Shown here: piece by piece, positions 1 through 8,617 of the stretch
Numbering within the stretch: the first letter of the stretch is position 1
Layout: each line of letters opens with the position of its first letter
Assembly (NCBI RefSeq): GCF_039522585.1
Contig: NZ_BAAADR010000022.1
Origin: Bisbaumannia salifodinae
Lineage (GTDB): Bacteria; Pseudomonadota; Gammaproteobacteria; Pseudomonadales; Halomonadaceae
Strand: one strand, 5' to 3'
Length of the DNA stretch: 64,000 nucleotides
Program-made: the position numbers and the translations under genes
Notes under the pieces: generated by a model
Told to the model about the DNA's origin: nothing
What the model saw: only the letters and a program-made list of their open reading frames with translations
Databases searched by the model: none

Positions 1-75
1 CCTCAAGCTGGTGTCATCGTGCAAAGCCTGCTGTGCCACCAGCAGCTTGAACCTCTCGCCGTATCGCTTCTTCAT
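1..75 (-). CDS. IS3-type transposase OrfA, N-terminal fragment (cut by window edge)
   Basis: The minus strand from the ATG at 75 encodes MKKRYGERFKLLVAQQ and continues out of the window. This basic N-terminus resembles the helix-turn-helix OrfA subunits of IS3-family transposases, which bind the element's ends. Only 25 residues are visible. It lies directly inside the IS end at 126, which supports the call. Whether the full gene is intact is unknown. Confidence 0.5.
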   Translation of the reverse strand, partial: MKKRYGERFKLLVAQQALHDDTSLR

Positions 76-80
76 AAAAA

Positions 81-119
81 CACCCCGAAGGTTGGATTGG
101 GTGTCCAACTTTCGGGGTG
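81..119. repeat. Inverted repeat / hairpin inside the IS end
   Basis: CACCCCGAAGGTTGGA (81-96) pairs with TCCAACTTTCGGGGTG (104-119) across a 7-base spacer, with one mismatch in 16. It lies between the IS tip and the transposase start. It could limit read-through into the transposase gene from flanking DNA, or be part of the transposase binding site. Confidence 0.7.
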
Positions 120-266
120 CAGTTCAGAACTCCGGGGCCTTTTTGTTGAGCCATGTCACCATCTGTGACTCGCCCGTAAAATCACTTTATGGCAAAGTAA
201 GCCGAATAACGACGATAACCCGGGCCGGCCAGATGCCAGGCCTGATCACAGGGGAACCCCTTAACC

Positions 267-2297
267 ATGGCAGCGCTTCTCGGCCTGCGCGGCAAGTCCG
301 TGGTGACTCTGCTGCTGGCTTGTCTCCTGGCCCTGATTCCCGCCGCGCTGATCGGCTGGAAGGCCATCGACGATATCCACCGCCACTTCGCTCGGGCCTA
401 TGCCGAGAACTACACCCTGCTGCATATGCAGCGGATCGTCGCCCCCGTCACCCGGGAGTTGGCCCTGTCGCGGCGCTTCGCCGACTCGGTGGTCACCCGG
501 GAGTGGCTGGAAGCCCCCGACGATGCCGAGCGCCGCGCCCGCTTCCTCGAGGAGGCCGAAGGCTTTCGCGGGCAGTTCTCCAGCCGGGCCTACTTCATTG
601 TCGATCATGACAGCGGCGCCTACTTCTTCAGCGACCCCGATCAGGTCACCAACGGCATGACGCCCACCTACCACCTGAGCCGGGACGAGCCGGACGATGC
701 CTGGTACTTCGATCTGATGGCCAGCAGCGCCAGCTACAATATCAACGTCAATATCGACCGCGCCCTGCAGCAGGCGATGATCTGGCTCAACGTCAAGGTG
801 CGGGAGAACGGCAGGCTGCTGGGGCTGGCCGGGGGCAGCATCGACCTTAGCGACTTCCTCGACCGCTTTATGCGCGATGTTCCGGCGGGCATCCTGCCGA
901 TGGTCGTCGATCCCCGGGGGGCCATCCAGGCCCACCCGGACACCACCCATATCGCCTTTGGCGCCGAGGATGGTCAACGCCTCCAATACCTGGTGGACGA
1001 CGACCACCGGGCCGGGGTGACCCAGGCCCTTCAGGAGGCCATGCGCCGCCCCGGCATCATTCACCACCTGGAGGTGGCCATCGAAGACCAGCCCAGGCTA
1101 TTGACCATCGGCTATATCCCGGAACTGCAGTGGCTGATGGTCACCGCCCTGGATACCAGCCTGGCCCAGGTCCTCGAGAGTCGCTGGCTATGGACCCTGG
1201 TGATCGCCCTGACGCTGATCCTGGGCACCCTGCTGTTGGCCTTCGCCTATGCCACCGATCGCCTGATCCTGGCGCCACTCAATCGCCTCAAGGCCTCGGC
1301 CCAGGCCATCGCCGGGGGCGACTACCGCTCCCGGTTGCCCACCGGCCGCGACGACGAGATCGGCGCCCTCTCCCAGGCCTTCTCGCGCATGGCCAACCAG
1401 GTGGAGCGCTATACCCGCGACCTGGAGGGGCAGGTGCGCGAGCGCACCCGGGCCCTGGAGGCGGCCCATGCGAAGGTGGCCGCCGCCCACCAGCAACTGG
1501 GCGACTCCATCCAGTACGCCAGCATCATCCAGCGCGCCATCCTGCCCGATACTCAGTTGGATCGGCACCTGAGCCACCACTACGGGGTGCTGTGGAAGCC
1601 CCGGGATACGGTGGGCGGCGACTTCTATGTGTTCCGCGCCACCGAGCGGGGCTATCTACTGGGAGTGGTGGACTGTGCCGGCCACGGCGTACCCGGCGCC
1701 ATGATGACCATGCTGGCCCGGGCCCTGATCGACCAGGCCATCGCCCACCATAGCGCCGATGATCCCGCCGCCCTGCTTACCGAGATCGACCGGCGTGGCC
1801 GCGAGCTGCTGCCCGCCGAGCGCCTGCCCTCCTCCATCGCCACCAATATGGACCTGGGCCTGGTGTGGGTCGATCCACAGCGTCGCGAGCTCACTTATGC
1901 CGGGGCCAAGATCGACCTCTATGCCAGCGACGGCGACGAGCTGATCCGCCTCAAGGCCAACAAGCGCGCCCTGGGCCATCGCCGCCCGGGCCACTACACT
2001 AACCAGTCGCTGCCCCTGCAGGCCGGCTGGAGCTATACCCTGTGCAGCGACGGCTTCCTCGACCAGGCCGGCGGCAGCCACGGCTTCGGCTTCGGCAACC
2101 CGCGCTTCGAGGCCCTGCTCAAGGCCCAGGCGGGTCGCCCCCTGGCCGAACAGATGCGCGCCTTCGAGGCGGCCCTCTCGGCCTATCGGGGCGAGCTGCC
2201 CCAGCGCGACGATATTACCCTGCTGGCCTTTCGTGCCGAGCCCGCCGCGGGCCCGGCGTCCCACTCGCCGACCGAGACCCAGCCAGGGCCTCGCTAG
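267..2297 (+). CDS. siaA: SiaA-like membrane sensor with HAMP and PP2C (SpoIIE-type) phosphatase domain
   Basis: Likely the phosphatase of a SiaABCD module, which in Pseudomonas aeruginosa removes phosphate from SiaC in response to an outside signal. The 676-residue protein has a transmembrane segment at about 11-31, a periplasmic sensor region to about 300, a second transmembrane segment at 305-327, a HAMP domain at about 328-385, a short coiled coil, and a PP2C/SpoIIE domain from about 430. Metal-binding acidic motifs GGDFYVF (about 450) and VVDCAGHG (about 468) are intact. Length is close to the 663 residues I recall for P. aeruginosa SiaA. Gene order with siaB, siaC and siaD makes the assignment strong. 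The ligand of the sensor is not evident. Confidence 0.9.
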   Translation: MAALLGLRGKSVVTLLLACLLALIPAALIGWKAIDDIHRHFARAYAENYTLLHMQRIVAPVTRELALSRRFADSVVTREWLEAPDDAERRARFLEEAEGFRGQFSSRAYFIVDHDSGAYFFSDPDQVTNGMTPTYHLSRDEPDDAWYFDLMASSASYNINVNIDRALQQAMIWLNVKVRENGRLLGLAGGSIDLSDFLDRFMRDVPAGILPMVVDPRGAIQAHPDTTHIAFGAEDGQRLQYLVDDDHRAGVTQALQEAMRRPGIIHHLEVAIEDQPRLLTIGYIPELQWLMVTALDTSLAQVLESRWLWTLVIALTLILGTLLLAFAYATDRLILAPLNRLKASAQAIAGGDYRSRLPTGRDDEIGALSQAFSRMANQVERYTRDLEGQVRERTRALEAAHAKVAAAHQQLGDSIQYASIIQRAILPDTQLDRHLSHHYGVLWKPRDTVGGDFYVFRATERGYLLGVVDCAGHGVPGAMMTMLARALIDQAIAHHSADDPAALLTEIDRRGRELLPAERLPSSIATNMDLGLVWVDPQRRELTYAGAKIDLYASDGDELIRLKANKRALGHRRPGHYTNQSLPLQAGWSYTLCSDGFLDQAGGSHGFGFGNPRFEALLKAQAGRPLAEQMRAFEAALSAYRGELPQRDDITLLAFRAEPAAGPASHSPTETQPGPR

Positions 2298-2310
2298 CCA
2301 AGGAGCCACC

Positions 2311-2844
2311 ATGGATCTACTAAGCATGCGGGAAAGCTATCAGCGCGAACGGGTCATGCTGTGCTTCAATGGCCCCATCTCGCGCAGCCTGATCGAGGAG
2401 ATCGGCAAGGCGCTGCGCAACTACCTGGACACCCAGCAGGCCGCCCCCGCCGCGGCCATGGATGTCTTCGCCGCCTATATCGAGATGACCCAGAATATCC
2501 GCCACTATGCCCGCCGCCAGGGCTATGGCGATGATCAGGCCTCGGCCACCGTGGCCGTCGCCCAGGACAGCGAGGGACGCTACCAGGTCTCGGCGGGCAA
2601 CCTGGTGGAAACCCCCGATGGCCAGCGCCTGGTGGCCACCATCGAAGCGCTGGCGGGTCTCGACAAGACCGAACTCAAGGCCGCCTACAAGCGCCAACTG
2701 CGTCAGCCCCGGGATGAGGCCTCCCCCAGCGGCGCCGGCCTGGGCCTGCTCGATATCGCCCGCAAATCGAGCCAACCGATGCGCGCCTCGTTGCAGCCTC
2801 TCAGCGAGACGCAAAGCTTCTTCAGCCTGACAGCCACCATCTGA
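2311..2844 (+). CDS. siaB: SiaB-like protein kinase of the Sia module
   Basis: Predicted 177-residue cytoplasmic kinase that phosphorylates SiaC, opposing SiaA. Start at 2311 is chosen because AGGAG (2301-2305) lies just upstream; an in-frame extension to 2233 would run into siaA. The segment EMTQNIRHYARRQ (about 58-70) matches the GHKL-like N-box region expected for SiaB (Glu58, Asn62). The gene begins 13 bases after siaA and its stop overlaps the siaC start. By sequence alone this family is often annotated only as a hypothetical protein of the SiaB/DUF6272 group; the operon context supplies the function. Confidence 0.87.
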   Translation: MDLLSMRESYQRERVMLCFNGPISRSLIEEIGKALRNYLDTQQAAPAAAMDVFAAYIEMTQNIRHYARRQGYGDDQASATVAVAQDSEGRYQVSAGNLVETPDGQRLVATIEALAGLDKTELKAAYKRQLRQPRDEASPSGAGLGLLDIARKSSQPMRASLQPLSETQSFFSLTATI

Positions 2845-3248
2845 TGCCCGCCATGACCATGATTCCCGATCTCGACATTTCCGGCAGTCAGTCCACTCCG
2901 ATCATTCGCAGCGACTGGGCCGCCGGCCGCCTGACCATGCAGGGGGACTCCTATCCGGAGAACTCCTATGACCTCTTCGACCAGGTGATCGCCTGGGTCC
3001 AGGGCTTCCTGACGCAGGAGAGCCGTCCCCTGCGACTGGAACTCGGCCTGGTCTACCTCAACACCTCCTCGGTGAAGGCGATGATGGATATCTTCGACCT
3101 GCTCGAGGAGGCCCACGAGCAGGGACGCCAGGTCAGCGTGACCTGGCACTATGATCCCCGCAACGAGCGCATCGCCGAGCTCGCCGAGGAGTTCAAGGAG
3201 GATTGCAGTTACCCCTTCGTCATCACCCCGGCCAAGGTGGTCCCATGA
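2844..3248 (+). CDS. siaC: SiaC-like phosphorylatable partner of the diguanylate cyclase (DUF1987)
   Basis: A 134-residue STAS-like protein of the DUF1987 family. In P. aeruginosa, unphosphorylated SiaC binds and activates SiaD, and phosphorylation at a conserved Thr releases it. The matching site here is in YLNTSSVKAMMDI, with Thr at residue 74 (numbered from the ATG at 2844). The start overlaps the siaB stop (ATGA); a second in-frame ATG lies three codons later. The 3' end overlaps the siaD start by four bases, so all three genes are likely translationally coupled. Confidence 0.88.
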   Translation: MPAMTMIPDLDISGSQSTPIIRSDWAAGRLTMQGDSYPENSYDLFDQVIAWVQGFLTQESRPLRLELGLVYLNTSSVKAMMDIFDLLEEAHEQGRQVSVTWHYDPRNERIAELAEEFKEDCSYPFVITPAKVVP

Positions 3249-4027
3249 AAGCCCTCGGCGAGGAGGGGCTGCTGGAGCGAGTCGCCGCACTGCTCGCCGA
3301 CCCGCGGCATGCCGAGCACCCCCTGCGCGAGGCCCTGGAGGCGCTCTACCTACAGCACCGCGATCAGCAGGAGCAGCTGGAGCGGCTGATGAGCATCTCC
3401 GATCGCTACCAGAGCCTAGCCCGGGAAGCCCAGCAGGTGACCCAGAAGCGCTACGAGCGGGCCCTGAAGCGCCAGAAGAAGCTGTCGCGGATCTCCGATC
3501 GCTATCAGGCGCTGATGCGCGAACGCAACCAGACGCTGCACCAGGAGGCCCACCACGACGCCCTCACCGAACTGCCCAATCGGCGGCTGATCGACGAACG
3601 GCTCGCGCAATTGGACCGGGGCGGGCGCCGCTATACCCTGGCGCTGCTGGATATCGATCACTTCAAGCAGATCAACGACGAGTACGGCCACGACGTGGGC
3701 GATGAGCTGTTGGTGGCGATCACCCGCACCATGCGCCAGGGTCTGCGCGACTATGACCTCTGCGGTCGCTGGGGCGGCGAGGAGTTCCTGCTGCTGCTGG
3801 GCGACACCGGCCTGGAGGAGGCCTCGAGCATCGTCGAGCGATTGCGTACCCGGCTGGCCCAGGTGCGGGTCGCCAGCGGCGACCAGTGGCTCTCGGTGAC
3901 GCTGAGCGCCGGGCTCAGCGAGCACCGCGTTGGCGAGCCCTACCTGACGACCCTGCAGCGGGCCGATCAGGCCTTGCTGGAAGCCAAGCGCGAGGGCCGC
4001 GACCGCAGCCAACTCGCCTCATGCTAG
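3245..4027 (+). CDS. siaD: SiaD-like diguanylate cyclase (GGDEF)
   Basis: Makes cyclic-di-GMP, probably when bound by unphosphorylated SiaC, promoting aggregation or biofilm growth. The 260-residue soluble protein has a helical, coiled-coil N-terminal part (about 25-100) with the hexamer ISDRYQ repeated at 51-56 and 83-88, then a GGDEF domain. The active-site motif is GGEEF (177-181), a common active variant. An RxxD product-inhibition site (RDYD, 168-171) sits the usual five residues before it. Start at 3245 is set by the ATGA overlap with siaC. It is the last gene of the sia operon. Confidence 0.92.
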   Translation: MKALGEEGLLERVAALLADPRHAEHPLREALEALYLQHRDQQEQLERLMSISDRYQSLAREAQQVTQKRYERALKRQKKLSRISDRYQALMRERNQTLHQEAHHDALTELPNRRLIDERLAQLDRGGRRYTLALLDIDHFKQINDEYGHDVGDELLVAITRTMRQGLRDYDLCGRWGGEEFLLLLGDTGLEEASSIVERLRTRLAQVRVASGDQWLSVTLSAGLSEHRVGEPYLTTLQRADQALLEAKREGRDRSQLASC

Positions 4028-4168
4028 AGAGCACCGCGGCAGCGCGTCGCTCTCGCACCGGAGTACGGCCCGAGCCCCCGCATCCTGACCGCCTCCCGGC
4101 GCTGTCGTCGAACTGTCGTATCCCTGCCCTACCCTGGCCACCAGGCATGACAGCGCCAGGAGGGCCCC

Positions 4169-5293
4169 TTGCATCTCGTCGATATCACCATGTTCCACGC
4201 CCCGGCCAGTGGCGGCGTGCGCACCTACCTCGAGGCCAAGCGACGGGTGCTGGCCGGCCGCCCCGACCTGCGCACCAGCCTGCTGGTGCCCGGGGCCGAG
4301 CGCAGCGCCCTGGGCGGCGTGCATACCCTCCCCGCCCCGCGCCTGCCGCTGGGCCAGGGCTACCGCTTCCCGTTGCGCCGGCGCCCCTGGCGTGACGCCC
4401 TGATCGAGATGCGCCCCGACCTGATCGAGGCCGGCGACCCCTATGTCACCGCCTGGGCGGCCCTGGAGGCCGGTCGCGCCCTGGATATCCCGGTGGTGGG
4501 CTTCTACCACTCCGACCTGCCACGGCTGATGGGCGACCGCTTCGGTCAGCGGGTCGGTCGGCGCCTGCGGCGCTATGTGCGCGACCTCTACGGGCGCTTC
4601 GACAGCGTGCTGGCCCCCTGCACGGCCATGGCCCAGCGCCTGGACGACTGGGGAGTAAAGGGCGTGCGCCTGCAGCCCCTGGGGGTCGACCTGACGGCCT
4701 TCCATCCCCGCCACCGCGACCCGGGGCTGCGCGAGCGCCTGGGGCTGAACGACGACCAGCGCCTGCTGGTCTTCGCCGGACGCTGCTCCCCCGAGAAGCA
4801 GGTGGACGTCCTGCTGGCCACCCTGGCCCGCCTGGGGCCGGACTATCACCTGCTGCTGATGGGCCCCGGCATGCCCCACCGCGTCCCCGCCAACATCACG
4901 GTGGTCCCCCGCTACTGCCCACCCGACGAGGTGGCCCGCGCCCTGGCCAGCGCCGATGCCATGCTGCATGCCGGCACCCGGGAGACCTTCGGCCTGGTGG
5001 CCCAGGAGGCCATGGCCAGCGGCCTGCCGGTGGTCGCCGCCCGCGCCGGCGCCCTCAAGGAGACCATCCCGCTGGGCGCCGGTATCCTCTGCCGTCCCCG
5101 GGACCCGGCGGACATGGCCCGCGCCGTCGCGGAGCTGTTTCTCAACGACCCGGCGGCCATGGGGCGCCACGCGCGTCGCCATGTGGAGCGCCATTACGAC
5201 TGGGACAGGGTGATCGGCGACCTGAGCCAGCACTATGCGGCCCTGGTCGGCGGCGAGGCCCGCCCCGCCGCCGCGCGGGCCGAGCGGGGATGA
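4169..5293 (+). CDS. Glycosyltransferase, GT4 type
   Basis: A 374-residue GT-B fold glycosyltransferase that would move a sugar from a nucleotide donor onto a lipid or glycan acceptor. The N-terminal region has the GGVRTYLE motif typical of retaining GT4 enzymes. The C-terminal half has FAGRCSPEKQVD (donor-binding loop) and the EX7E motif in RETFGLVAQEAM (about 270-278). The start is TTG, chosen because AGGAGGG (4158-4164) is well placed. It lies 141 bases after siaD on the same strand and overlaps the next gene by four bases. Acceptor is unknown; partnership with a flippase-like protein suggests a glycolipid. Confidence 0.85.
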   Translation: MHLVDITMFHAPASGGVRTYLEAKRRVLAGRPDLRTSLLVPGAERSALGGVHTLPAPRLPLGQGYRFPLRRRPWRDALIEMRPDLIEAGDPYVTAWAALEAGRALDIPVVGFYHSDLPRLMGDRFGQRVGRRLRRYVRDLYGRFDSVLAPCTAMAQRLDDWGVKGVRLQPLGVDLTAFHPRHRDPGLRERLGLNDDQRLLVFAGRCSPEKQVDVLLATLARLGPDYHLLLMGPGMPHRVPANITVVPRYCPPDEVARALASADAMLHAGTRETFGLVAQEAMASGLPVVAARAGALKETIPLGAGILCRPRDPADMARAVAELFLNDPAAMGRHARRHVERHYDWDRVIGDLSQHYAALVGGEARPAAARAERG

Positions 5294-6381
5294 CGGCGCC
5301 GCGCCCATCCTGCGACCCCGGTCCGCGGCACGCCTCACGCAGACACCCGGGCCGAGCGGGGATAACGGCGCCGCGCCGGCCACCGGGATGGCGATGGCAC
5401 CATCTCGGCCTGCTGGCCCTGGCGCTGCTGGCGCCCCTGCTGCTGCCCTGGTGGCTGGGGGGCGCGGGCACCCTGGCGGCGCTGGCCGCCTTCCCGCTCC
5501 CCCTGCTGGCGCTGATGACGGCCATCGCCGTGCTGTGCTGGAACCTCAACGCCGCCCGCTGGCGCCTGCTGTTCTCGGGTCGCGCCGGGCGCCTGGGCCA
5601 GGACGGCGCCCTGGCCATCGAGATGGCCGCCAAGTTCGCCCTCTGCGCCACCCCGGGGGGCAGCGGCGGCGCCGCCACCTTCCTGCTACTGCTGGCCCGG
5701 CGCGGTTATCCTCCGGCCCGGGCCTCGGCCATCTACCTGGTCGACCAGGCCTGTGACCTGCTGTTCTTCGCCCTGATGCTCGGCCTGCTGGTCGCGGCGA
5801 CCCTGGCCGGCGCCATCGACTGGCCGCACCGCGCCCTGATGGCCGGCGCCCTGCTCGGCCTGGGCCTGCTGCTTGGCGGCCTGGGGCTGGCCCTGGCCGG
5901 GCTGCCGCGGCTGCTCCGCCGGCGTCCCTGGCTCGCCTGGCCCGGCCCCCGGCGGCGCCGCCGCCTCGCCCGCCAGCTGCTCGGCGCCCGGCGCACCCTG
6001 ATCGCCACCCTGCGCCTGCCGCCGCGGGTGCTGGCGGCGGTCTTCGCCCTCTGCGCCCTGCACTGGCTGCTGCGCTACAGCCTGCTCTACCTGGCCGTGC
6101 TCGGCGTCGCCGGCCAGGGCGAGGCGCTGGCCGACTGGGCCTGGACCTTCCTGGTGCAGATGCTGGCCATGGCGGCCAGCCAGCTCAGCGTGCTGCCCGG
6201 CGGCGCCGGCACCGCCGAACTCAGCGTCGGCGCCCTGCTGCTGCCGCTGATGGAGCGCGACCAGGCCGCCGCCGCCGTGGTGATCTGGCGCCTGATCAGC
6301 TATCACCTCTACCTTCTCGCCGGGGCCCCGGTGTTCCTCGTCCAGGCGGGCCGCTGGCTGGCGCGCCCACTCGCCTCCTGA
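5290..6381 (+). CDS. Lysylphosphatidylglycerol synthase TM-region family protein (UPF0104/flippase-like)
   Basis: A 363-residue multi-pass membrane protein. After a basic, proline-rich N-terminus (about 1-35), there are about seven or eight hydrophobic segments rich in Leu and Ala, ending in a C-terminal helix. The pattern, with a conserved-looking TPGGSGGAATF stretch near residue 120, fits the membrane domain family of MprF/AglD-type proteins (LPG_synthase_TM). Members often sit beside glycosyltransferases and are thought to move or modify lipids. The start overlaps the glycosyltransferase stop (ATGA), and a terminator follows at 6396. Confidence 0.72.
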   Translation: MTAPRPSCDPGPRHASRRHPGRAGITAPRRPPGWRWHHLGLLALALLAPLLLPWWLGGAGTLAALAAFPLPLLALMTAIAVLCWNLNAARWRLLFSGRAGRLGQDGALAIEMAAKFALCATPGGSGGAATFLLLLARRGYPPARASAIYLVDQACDLLFFALMLGLLVAATLAGAIDWPHRALMAGALLGLGLLLGGLGLALAGLPRLLRRRPWLAWPGPRRRRRLARQLLGARRTLIATLRLPPRVLAAVFALCALHWLLRYSLLYLAVLGVAGQGEALADWAWTFLVQMLAMAASQLSVLPGGAGTAELSVGALLLPLMERDQAAAAVVIWRLISYHLYLLAGAPVFLVQAGRWLARPLAS

Positions 6382-6395
6382 GGCGCAGCCACGAA

Positions 6396-6421
6396 AAAGG
6401 GCACCCCGAGGGGTGCCCTTT
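6396..6421. terminator. Bidirectional terminator between the flippase-like gene and sucD
   Basis: GGGCACCCC pairs with GGGGTGCCC around a tiny loop, flanked by an A-run on the left and T residues on the right. It lies between two genes that converge here, so it can end transcription from both sides. Confidence 0.85.
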
Positions 6422-6446
6422 GCGGCGCGTCTGAGGCGGTGATGGC

Positions 6447-7318
6447 TTACCAGCCGGTCACTTCCTTCAGGGCGTCGCCGATGTGCGCCAGGGAGCGCAC
6501 GGTCTTGACGCCGGCGTCTTCCAGGGCGGCGAACTTCTCGTCCGCGGTGCCCTTGCCGCCGGAGATGATGGCGCCCGCATGGCCCATGCGCTTGCCCGGA
6601 GGAGCGGTCACGCCGGCGATGTAGGAGACCACCGGCTTGGAGACGTTGGCCTTGATAAAGGCGGCCGCCTCTTCCTCGGCGGTGCCACCGATCTCACCGA
6701 TCATCACGATGGCTTCGGTCTGCGGGTCCTTCTCGAACATCTCGAGGATGTCGATGAAGTTGGAGCCCGGGATCGGGTCGCCACCGATGCCCACGCAGGT
6801 GGACTGGCCGAAGCCGTGGTCGGTGGTCTGCTTGACGGCTTCATAGGTCAGGGTGCCGGAGCGGGAGACGATACCCACCTTGCCCGGCTGGTGGATATGA
6901 CCCGGCATGATGCCGATCTTGCACTGTCCCGGGGTGATCACGCCGGGGCAGTTCGGGCCGATCAGGCGCACGCCCAGCTCGTCGCACTTCACCTTGGCGT
7001 CGAGCATGTCGAGGGTGGGAATGCCCTCGGTGATGCAGACGATCAGCTTGATGCCGCCGTTGGCGGCTTCCAGGATGGAGTCCTTGCAGAACGGGGCCGG
7101 CACGTAGATCACGCTGGCCTCGGCGCCGGTGGCTTCCACGGCTTCCTTGACGGTGTTGAACACCGGCAGGCCCAGGTGGGTCTGGCCGCCCTTGCCCGGG
7201 GTCACGCCGCCGACCATCTGGGTGCCGTAGGCGATCGCCTGCTCGGAGTGGAAGGTCCCCTGGCCGCCGGTGAAGCCCTGGCAGATGACCTTGGTGTTCT
7301 TGTCGATCAGGATGCTCA

Positions 7319-7319
<1 letters not shown>
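6447..7319 (-). CDS. sucD: Succinyl-CoA ligase (ADP-forming), alpha subunit
   Basis: With SucC it converts succinyl-CoA to succinate with formation of ATP or GTP in the TCA cycle. The 290-residue protein has the N-terminal CoA-binding Rossmann domain (ITEGIPTLDM and the GPNCPG motif) and the active-site phosphohistidine in RMGHAGAIISGGKGTA (His about 247). Length equals that of the E. coli enzyme. Its start overlaps the last base of sucC, so the subunits are coupled. It is the last gene of the leftward TCA operon and is followed by the terminator at 6396. Confidence 0.98.
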
Positions 7320-8485
<1,166 letters not shown>

Positions 8486-8617
8486 CGTGTCATGCCATTG
8501 GTTGCATGTGACTCGAACGGTGACCCGAGTGCCTCGTGGCGAGGGGACGGGTCACCACCGATCGCGCCCGATACATCGCCGGGCGCGCCGCGCCGCCGGG
8601 CGGCGGCGCTTGTTGTC
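8486..8617 (-). other. Structured lpd-sucC spacer with three inverted repeats
   Basis: This 132-base gap holds three perfect stems: GGTGACCCG (8519-8527) with CGGGTCACC (8548-8556), which encloses CCTCG-TGG-CGAGG; GCGCCCG (8564-8570) with CGGGCGC (8580-8586); and CGCCGCC (8591-8597) with GGCGGCG (8602-8608). No T-run follows on the minus strand, so they look like RNA stabilising or processing structures, or partial terminators, more than a strong end of the operon. Confidence 0.6.

Larger units (their letters stand above)
1..126 (-). mobile_element. One end of an IS3-like insertion sequence (continues left of the window)
   Basis: The minus strand from 126 starts with the sequence TGAACTGCACCCCG, a plausible IS terminus beginning with TG as in the IS3 family. 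It runs into an inverted repeat (81-119) with arms of 16 bases, 15 of which pair, around a 7-base spacer. The start of a transposase-like ORF follows at 75. Only this one end is in the window, so the far end, the target duplication and the intactness cannot be judged. Family assignment rests on the end sequence and the OrfA-like N-terminus. Confidence 0.6.

Noticed and set aside
11..610. 199-codon open frame overlapping the IS end and siaA
   Set aside because: Crosses unrelated elements and lies out of frame with siaA, with no ribosome site and no family match.
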